In this document: positions 54,855 through 64,000 of the stretch, one piece after another
How the letters are laid out: each line of letters begins with the position of its first letter
Numbering within the stretch: position 1 is the first letter of the stretch
Assembly: GCF_004342285.1 (NCBI RefSeq)
Contig: NZ_SMCV01000002.1
Location: forward strand, 62,001-126,000
Origin: Klebsiella sp. BIGb0138
GTDB taxonomy: Bacteria; Pseudomonadota; Gammaproteobacteria; Enterobacterales; Enterobacteriaceae
Length of the DNA stretch: 64,000 nt
Direction of reading: 5' to 3'
Notes under the pieces: generated by a model
Database searches by the model: none
The model's input: only the letters and a program-made list of their open reading frames with translations
Told to the model about the DNA's origin: nothing
Made by a program: the position numbers and the translations under genes

Positions 54855-55193
54855 CTACTTGCTGTTACGCGGGTCGGTGTCGTATTCCGCACAGGTCTGA
54901 TAGCCGGAGTTCATCACGTGGCCAGTATCGTCAAGCGCCACAAAGTAGGTCTCCATTTTACCATCTCGTTGACCCAGGATGTAGGTCTGACAGGTTCCGC
55001 GCGCGTGGATCATGGTTACTTCAGAAGCCGGCTTACCCGCGATCTGCAGGACCTGATCCCGCGACATGCCTTTTTTGACATCTTTCACCACCGGCTGTGT
55101 AAACTGGTCAGCGGTACGATCGTAAGCCGTACAGCCAGCCAGCATGGTTAAAACTGCCGCTGCGCCCAAAAATCCTGCTAAGTTCTTGTTCAT
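54855..55193 (-). CDS. osmE: Osmotically inducible lipoprotein OsmE
   Basis: A 112-residue precursor with a lipoprotein signal and lipobox LAGC (cleaved to Cys about residue 21) and a SmpA/OmlA-type domain ([40 protein letters not shown]). In E. coli it is an RpoS-dependent, osmotically induced outer-membrane lipoprotein of unknown role. The ATG at 55193 ([10 protein letters not shown]) with GAGGAC upstream is chosen over a longer frame that lacks a signal peptide at the right place. Confidence 0.94.
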   Translation of the reverse strand: MNKNLAGFLGAAAVLTMLAGCTAYDRTADQFTQPVVKDVKKGMSRDQVLQIAGKPASEVTMIHARGTCQTYILGQRDGKMETYFVALDDTGHVMNSGYQTCAEYDTDPRNSK

Positions 55194-55422
55194 ATTCCGT
55201 CCTCTTTTATTCGGCGTGTTAGTAAGCCTGGAATAAATACCGTTATTTTTCAAGCTGAAGGTACAAATGGCCTAAATTTAAGATCTTTCTAATAAAAAAA
55301 TCCTATGTCATTGATTGCCTTCTTTTGCACCAGTCAAATCTGTGATCCTTGTCGTTTTACCGTCAAAGAGGTAGTTTTAACCCTTAATAGCAGCCAAACA
55401 GATTCACTTCCCGGAGGGCGCG

Positions 55423-56250
55423 ATGACGCTACAACAAGAGATTATTCAGGCGCTGGGCGTACAGCCCCAGATTGATGCTGAGGGTGAAATTCGCCGCAGC
55501 GTGGATTTTTTAAAGTCGTATTTGCAGACCTACCCTTTTATTAAGTCACTGGTACTCGGGATCAGCGGCGGCCAGGATTCCACTCTGACCGGAAAGCTCT
55601 GTCAGCAGGCCATTAATGAACTGCGCGCAGAAACCGGCGATCAAAGTTTGCAGTTTATTGCCGTACGCCTGCCGTATGGTGTCCAGGCGGATGAACAGGA
55701 CTGCCAGGACGCCATCGCCTTCATCCAGCCGGACCGGGTGCTGACGGTGAATATTAAAGGCGCCGTGCTGGCCAGCGAGCAGGCATTACGTGAAGCAGGC
55801 ATTGAACTGAGCGACTTCGTTCGCGGCAATGAGAAAGCCCGTGAGCGCATGAAGGCACAGTACAGCATTGCCGGGATGACCAAAGGCGTAGTGGTCGGTA
55901 CCGACCATGCCGCGGAAGCGGTCACCGGTTTCTTTACCAAGTACGGCGATGGTGGCACCGATATCAACCCGATCTTCCGCCTCAATAAACGCCAGGGCAA
56001 GCAGCTGCTGGCGCTGCTTGGCTGCCCGGAGCATCTGTATAAGAAGCTGCCGACCGCCGACCTGGAAGACGATCGTCCATCCCTGCCGGATGAAGTCGCC
56101 CTCGGAGTAACCTACGAGAATATTGATGACTATCTGGAAGGCAAAACGCTGGACGAGAAAATCGCCAGCACTATCGAAGGCTGGTATCTGAAAACCGAGC
56201 ATAAGCGCCGCCCGCCGATTACCGTCTTCGACGACTTCTGGAAAAAATAA
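55423..56250 (+). CDS. nadE: NH3-dependent NAD+ synthetase
   Basis: A 275-residue ammonia-dependent NAD synthetase: it amidates nicotinate adenine dinucleotide at the last step of NAD biosynthesis. The PP-loop [11 protein letters not shown] and [20 protein letters not shown] are present, and there is no glutaminase domain. The ATG has GGAGG upstream. Length equals that of E. coli NadE. Confidence 0.97.
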   Translation: MTLQQEIIQALGVQPQIDAEGEIRRSVDFLKSYLQTYPFIKSLVLGISGGQDSTLTGKLCQQAINELRAETGDQSLQFIAVRLPYGVQADEQDCQDAIAFIQPDRVLTVNIKGAVLASEQALREAGIELSDFVRGNEKARERMKAQYSIAGMTKGVVVGTDHAAEAVTGFFTKYGDGGTDINPIFRLNKRQGKQLLALLGCPEHLYKKLPTADLEDDRPSLPDEVALGVTYENIDDYLEGKTLDEKIASTIEGWYLKTEHKRRPPITVFDDFWKK

Positions 56251-56268
56251 CTTCTCCCTGCTTTCCCC

Positions 56269-56297
56269 AACCCCGGCCGCTGCCGGGGTTATTTTTT
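56269..56297 (+). terminator. nadE terminator
   Basis: AACCCCGGC (56269-56277) pairs with GCCGGGGTT (56282-56290), loop CGCT, followed by ATTTTTT, 18 bp after the nadE stop. Confidence 0.92.
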
Positions 56298-56326
56298 GCC
56301 CTTTTCGCTCCCGGCCCGGCTTGCTA

Positions 56327-56346
56327 TACTGGATAAATAAACAGCA
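56327..56346. promoter_or_regulatory. LexA box of cho
   Basis: TACTGGATAAATAAACAGCA: CTGG-N8-ACAG deviates from CTGT-N8-ACAG by one base in the left half. It lies 13 bp before the cho start, as in E. coli, where cho is SOS-regulated. Confidence 0.8.
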
Positions 56347-56358
56347 CCAGGAGCCTTT

Positions 56359-57234
56359 GTGGTCAGAAAGCAATCCGCCCCGCGTCTGGAGTTTGAAGCG
56401 GCGGCTATCTATGAATATCCCGAACATCTGCGCCCCTGGCTGGAGGCGTTACCCAGGCTGCCGGGCATCTACCTGTTTCACGGCGAGAGCGAAACCCTCC
56501 CACTGTATATCGGCAAAAGCGTGAACATCCGCAGCCGGGTGCTTTCACACCTGCGTACGCCGGATGAAGCGGCGATGTTGCGCCAGGCGCGAAGCATCAG
56601 CTGGCAACGAACCGCCGGGGAGCTGGGGGCGCTGCTGCTGGAGGCGCAACTTATCAAAGAGCGGCAACCGTTATTCAATAAGCGGCTGCGGCGCAATAAA
56701 CAGCTGTGCTCGTTACAGCTCGACGCGCTCCGCCCGCAGGTGGTGTATGCCCGCGAGGTGGACTTCTCCCGTCAGAATCATCTGTATGGCCTGTTTGCCA
56801 ACCGCCGGGCGGCGCTGCAGGCGTTAAAAACGCTCGCTGACGAACATCGTCTGTGCTACGGACTGCTGGGACTGGAGGCACTTAGCCGCGGCCGGGCCTG
56901 CTTTCGTTCGGCATTAGGGCGCTGCGCCGGCGCCTGCTGCGGCAAGGAAAGTCTTGCCGCACATCACGAGAGGCTGCAGGCGCAGATGGCCAAAATGCAG
57001 GTGGTGTGCTGGCCGTGGCCCGGCCCCGTCGCGCTGGAAGAAACGGGCCCCGATCTCACCCAGTATCACGTCATTTATAACTGGCTGTGGCTGGGCGCGG
57101 TGGATACGCTGGCGCAGGCCCAGGCCTTAACGCGCCTGCCGGCTGGCTTTGACCATGATGGCTATAAAATTCTCTGCAAACCGCTATTGAGCGGCCGTTT
57201 TACGCTGCATCCGCTGGCGCCATCCGGTTGTTAG
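56359..57234 (+). CDS. cho: UvrC-like excinuclease Cho
   Basis: A 291-residue homologue of the N-terminal half of UvrC. It makes the 3' incision at bulky lesions in nucleotide excision repair. The GIY-YIG nuclease domain (about 25-110) reads GIYLFHGESETLPLYIGKS with the catalytic Arg in NIRSRVLSH; a Cys-rich segment (GRCAGACCGKES) follows. The start is a GTG at 56359 after AGGAG. A LexA box lies just upstream. In E. coli ves separates cho and spy; it is missing here. Confidence 0.95.
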   Translation: MVRKQSAPRLEFEAAAIYEYPEHLRPWLEALPRLPGIYLFHGESETLPLYIGKSVNIRSRVLSHLRTPDEAAMLRQARSISWQRTAGELGALLLEAQLIKERQPLFNKRLRRNKQLCSLQLDALRPQVVYAREVDFSRQNHLYGLFANRRAALQALKTLADEHRLCYGLLGLEALSRGRACFRSALGRCAGACCGKESLAAHHERLQAQMAKMQVVCWPWPGPVALEETGPDLTQYHVIYNWLWLGAVDTLAQAQALTRLPAGFDHDGYKILCKPLLSGRFTLHPLAPSGC

Positions 57235-57243
57235 CACAAAAAA

Positions 57244-57297
57244 AACCGCCGATCCTGCCCAATGCCTGTCGGCGTATGTTGGGCAAGACCGGCGGTC
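57244..57297 (-). terminator. spy terminator / convergent hairpin with cho
   Basis: A long imperfect hairpin: CCGCC...CTGCCCAA (57246-57262) with TTGGGCAAG...GGCGG (57279-57295). On the minus strand it is followed by a run of about eight Ts, so it mainly ends spy. Confidence 0.75.
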
Positions 57298-57315
57298 TTC
57301 ATTCCGTGCGCTGAA

Positions 57316-57798
57316 TTACTCAGCAGATGCAGGCATTTTACCTTCCGGCGCTTTGCGGTCTGTCAGATGCTTCTCAAAATTGGCATTGAACTGTTTTTTC
57401 TGTTCCGGCGTCAGAATGTTGTAAATCTTGTTCTGGGTCTCGATCCGCGCAAGCGCCATCTCTTTATGCTGCGCTTCCATCTTATCGATTTGCGCTTCCG
57501 CCTTCGCTTTATCGAAGGTATCGCTGGCGATCAGCTCATGCATCGCACGGCGTTCGTCAAGGGACGGACGTTTCATGTTGGCGCGCTGGCTTTTCATGAT
57601 GTCACGGATCTGCTGTTTCTGCGCATCGGTCAGATTCAGCCCTTTAAACATCATATCGTGCTGACCGTGAGGCATACCTTTATGGTGCATCATCGGTTTG
57701 CTATCGGTTTGAGTGGTGGTGGTATCCGCAGCGTGAGCCAGGTTAGCCGCACCCAGAGCCAGAGTAGAGGCAACAAACAGAGCAGTAATCTTCTTCAT
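57316..57798 (-). CDS. spy: Periplasmic chaperone Spy
   Basis: A 160-residue ATP-independent periplasmic chaperone, strongly induced by Cpx and Bae envelope stress in E. coli. The signal peptide ends NLAHA-ADTT. The helical cradle has two LTxxQ motifs (LTDAQKQQIRDIM, LTPEQKKQFN) and a Met/His/Lys-rich N-terminal tail. It forms a dimer that binds unfolded proteins. Confidence 0.96.
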   Translation of the reverse strand: MKKITALFVASTLALGAANLAHAADTTTTQTDSKPMMHHKGMPHGQHDMMFKGLNLTDAQKQQIRDIMKSQRANMKRPSLDERRAMHELIASDTFDKAKAEAQIDKMEAQHKEMALARIETQNKIYNILTPEQKKQFNANFEKHLTDRKAPEGKMPASAE

Positions 57799-58153
57799 AT
57801 CGAGTCCTTACTTTAAGTTATTCTTACGGCGCATTGCCGTGTTGACGAGATAAACTTTACGACGTTTATCGTCAATTAGTCAGAGCAAGCGTAAAACAAT
57901 GAAAGTGTAAAAAACATTTTCTCGCCAATTGTGGAGAAAATAAGGAAATTAAGGAGATAATTGCAACTAAAAATATATAAGAGAGTGTTTTATAAAGAAA
58001 TTATTAGGATTATAAAACACGAGGGATTAAAAATAAAGCATTTAACCAGGAATAATCTGCAATCAATACTAAAGGCACAAAAAAAATAAGGTGCGCGAGG
58101 TAGACACCGGCCGGAGAATTAACGCCGCCGCGCGGGCGAGCGGCAGCGATATT
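57799..58153. other. AT-rich region between spy and astE
   Basis: No gene is seen. On the minus strand ATAAA-N4-GTAAA (57855-57870) resembles a CpxR box (GTAAA-N5-GTAAA) and lies about 65 bp before spy; this is suggestive only. The stretch 57900-58090 is very AT-rich without clear structure. Confidence 0.4.
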
Positions 58154-59134
58154 TTACGTACGGAGCGACGGTAAGCGCTCCAGCATCAATCCCGCCCGCA
58201 GCCCCAGCGCCACCGACGGATTAGGAAACAGGACAAATTCCTCTGCTTTCTCCACCACATAGCGGGTATCGCCATCTTCAGCCAGTAAGGTCCCGGCCTT
58301 AAAGGCGGTAAAATTGAGCGTCTGCGCCGACATATGCAGGCGGAAATGTTCACTGCTGCGGGTGATTTGCTGCACCACCTGATAACGCAGCGGACCCGGC
58401 CCCTCCTCAACCACCGCCAGATCGCCCACCAGCAAACGCATCAGCGCGCGCTGGGTGGCGGCAAACTGGTGCAGATCGTTATCACCAAACGGCAGCGCTT
58501 TCCCCAGTTCCAGCGTGCAGGAGAGCGCGGCGAAACGCGCGCAGCTAAAATGGGTAAACGTTCCCGCGGGCTGGCGGTGGAAAACCAGTGCCTCCAGCCC
58601 GGCGGCGCCCAGCCAGCTGAGAAATCCCTCGTTCCATGGCTCCTCCCTTACCGGAAGCACGCCAAAACGGGTGTGATGCGAGCCGCGGATGGCGGTATGC
58701 AGATCGAGATGCCAGCGAGTGTCGTCCGCGGCGCGATAAAAGCGCGTCAGCGCCCGCTCCAGCTGACGCGCTCTTATCGTTTCATCGCTGGCGGGAAATG
58801 TTTGCCAGCGCCCGCCAAACATCCGGTTCATATCGCTATCCAGATAGCGCTTATTCTCCCGTAACGCCTGCGGGTTGCCAAAAATCACCAGCAGACGCCA
58901 GCGCAGAGGGAGCGCCCCGCTAAACAGCTGCTGGAGCAAGAGATGGGTCATTTCTACCGGCGCGGTTTCATTGCCATGAATGCCTGATGACAGCACTAAC
59001 GACCGCTCGCAGCGCGCGTGCGGCGTCAGCTGCAGGATGCCGCAATCGAGCCAGTGCCAGCGAAAATGCGCCGTTTCACCGTGAAAATGGTGGGGCAGAC
59101 GCCCCGCCAGAGTTAATGCCAGAAAGTCGTCCAC
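58154..59134 (-). CDS. astE: Succinylglutamate desuccinylase
   Basis: A 326-residue zinc carboxypeptidase-fold enzyme (M14, AstE/AspA family) that hydrolyses N-succinylglutamate to glutamate and succinate, the last step of the AST arginine pathway. Zinc ligands lie in [12 protein letters not shown] and [11 protein letters not shown]. The start is a GTG after GGAGGC. It is the last ast gene, 28 bp after astB. Confidence 0.95.
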   Translation of the reverse strand: MDDFLALTLAGRLPHHFHGETAHFRWHWLDCGILQLTPHARCERSLVLSSGIHGNETAPVEMTHLLLQQLFSGALPLRWRLLVIFGNPQALRENKRYLDSDMNRMFGGRWQTFPASDETIRARQLERALTRFYRAADDTRWHLDLHTAIRGSHHTRFGVLPVREEPWNEGFLSWLGAAGLEALVFHRQPAGTFTHFSCARFAALSCTLELGKALPFGDNDLHQFAATQRALMRLLVGDLAVVEEGPGPLRYQVVQQITRSSEHFRLHMSAQTLNFTAFKAGTLLAEDGDTRYVVEKAEEFVLFPNPSVALGLRAGLMLERLPSLRT

Positions 59135-59162
59135 GACGCCTCCTTGATACCGAAAACCGTAA

Positions 59163-62990
<3,828 letters not shown>

Positions 62991-62994
<4 letters not shown>

Positions 62995-64000
62995 GATGAC
63001 ACTCCCGCAAGAAAGTGGCGGCAGGCCAGTTCAAAACGATCCAGCCCGCTCTTCACCTCTTCCTCGCTGACAATCAACGCCGGCGCGAAACGCACCACGT
63101 TGGCGCCGGCAATCAAAATCATCACTCCGTCTTCCGCCGCCTGAGTACTGATGGCCTTCGCTTTACCGGCATACTCGTCGTTCAGCACGCAGCCGATCAG
63201 CAGCCCCAGGCCGCGGATCTCTTTGAACAGGCCATAGCGGGCGTTAATGGCGCTCAGCCGTTCGCTAAACCACTGATGACGCTGCTTCACGCCATTCAAT
63301 ACCGCCGGCGTATTGACGATAGAGAGCACTTCTCCGGCCACCGCGCTGGCCAGCGGGTTACCGCCGTAGGTGGTGCCATGTGTCCCGACCGTCATCACGC
63401 TGGCGCAGCTTTCCGTCGCCAGCAGCGCGCCGATCGGGAAACCGCCGCCCAGCGCTTTCGCCGTCGACAGCACATCCGGCGTGACGCCATAGTGCATATA
63501 CGCATACAGCTCGCCGGTACGGCCAACCCCGGTCTGGACTTCATCAAAAATCAGCAGCGCATGGTGGGCATCGCACAGTTCACGCAGACCGCGCAGGAAA
63601 GCCGGGTCCGCTGGCACCACGCCCCCTTCACCCTGCATGGGCTCAACGATCACCGCGCAGGTGTTGTCATCGATAAGCGCGCGGGCTGATTCGAGATCGT
63701 TGTAAACGGCATGTTGGATCTGCGGCGGCAGTGGAGCAAAATCCTGAGAATAGGCCGGCTGGCCGCCCGCGGAGACGGTAAACAACGTCCGACCATGGAA
63801 GGCGTTTTTGAACGCGACGATCCCGCTTTTATGGCTACCGAAACGATCGTGGGCGTATTTACGCGCCAGCTTAAGCGCCGCTTCGTTAGCCTCGGCGCCG
63901 GAGTTACAGAAGAAGACGCGATCGGCGAAGGTCGCGTCGATCAGCTGTTTCGCCAGACGCAGAACCGGCTCATTGGTATAACCGTTGCCGGTGTGCCAGA
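62991..64000 (-). CDS. astC: Succinylornithine transaminase AstC, N-terminus outside window
   Basis: A class III PLP aminotransferase converting succinylornithine to the semialdehyde. About 335 residues are inside the window; roughly the first 70 of the ~406 lie past the right edge. The PLP lysine region is [12 protein letters not shown], preceded by STAK, and the PLP aspartate is in [27 protein letters not shown] and [15 protein letters not shown] lie nearer the edge. First gene of the astCADBE operon. In E. coli it is under NtrC and RpoS control; that promoter is not in view. Confidence 0.94.

Overview
The window is chromosomal DNA from an enterobacterium, most likely Klebsiella (K. pneumoniae complex or a close relative such as Raoultella). 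The evidence is a GC-rich core encoding close homologues of E. coli genes in recognisable blocks: yciN-sohB-yciK-btuR, rluB, yciO-rnm, trpLEDCBA, ompW-yciC-yciB-yciA, yniB-yniC-ydjM-tcyP-cedA-katE, chbBCARFG, osmE-nadE-cho-spy and astCADBE. Between these blocks lie genes absent from the E. coli arrangement.

Layout. (1) 1-10750: yciN end, sohB, yciK, btuR. A cluster of GPH sugar transporter, GH3 beta-glucosidase and AraC regulator sits between btuR and rluB. Next come rluB, a scar holding an integrase fragment fused to a ProW-type permease fragment, and the yciO-rnm pair. (2) 10751-17620: the complete trp operon with promoter, operator, leader peptide and attenuator. (3) 17620-36238: an accessory region between trpA and ompW. 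It carries a type I secretion locus (HlyD, HlyB, a 1037-residue RTX protein, a small membrane protein and an exported protein) and a MarR/quinone reductase pair. It also carries a RyhB-like small RNA with its Fur box, a LysR/SDR pair, an XRE regulator with a solitary HsdR_N-type nuclease, rcnR-rcnA, a cold-shock gene followed at once by a CCA-less tRNA-Arg(UCU), and an AT-rich DUF3290-DUF421 pair flanked by short direct repeats. (4) 36239-41917: ompW, a YkgJ-family gene, yciC, yciB, a Fur-boxed catecholate siderophore receptor gene, and yciA. (5) 41918-64000: yniB onwards. In E. coli this block lies far from yciA-tonB, so a rearrangement junction falls at about 41.9 kb. It holds yniB/yniC, an orphan kduD, SOS-type ydjM, tcyP, cedA, katE, the chb operon with a ChiX-complementary intercistronic site, osmE, nadE, SOS-type cho, spy, and the ast operon, which runs off the right edge inside astC.

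How the genes work together. The trp genes make tryptophan from chorismate. The ast genes break arginine down to glutamate and succinate. The chb genes import and hydrolyse chitobiose. Iron is represented by the TonB-dependent receptor and the RyhB paralogue, each with a Fur box. Stress functions are represented by katE, osmE, spy, cho, ydjM and the cold-shock gene. The least explained parts are the RTX type I secretion locus with its translationally coupled small membrane protein, the XRE/nuclease cassette, the csp-tRNA unit and the DUF3290-DUF421 insert. No intact insertion sequence, prophage, CRISPR array or rRNA gene was seen.
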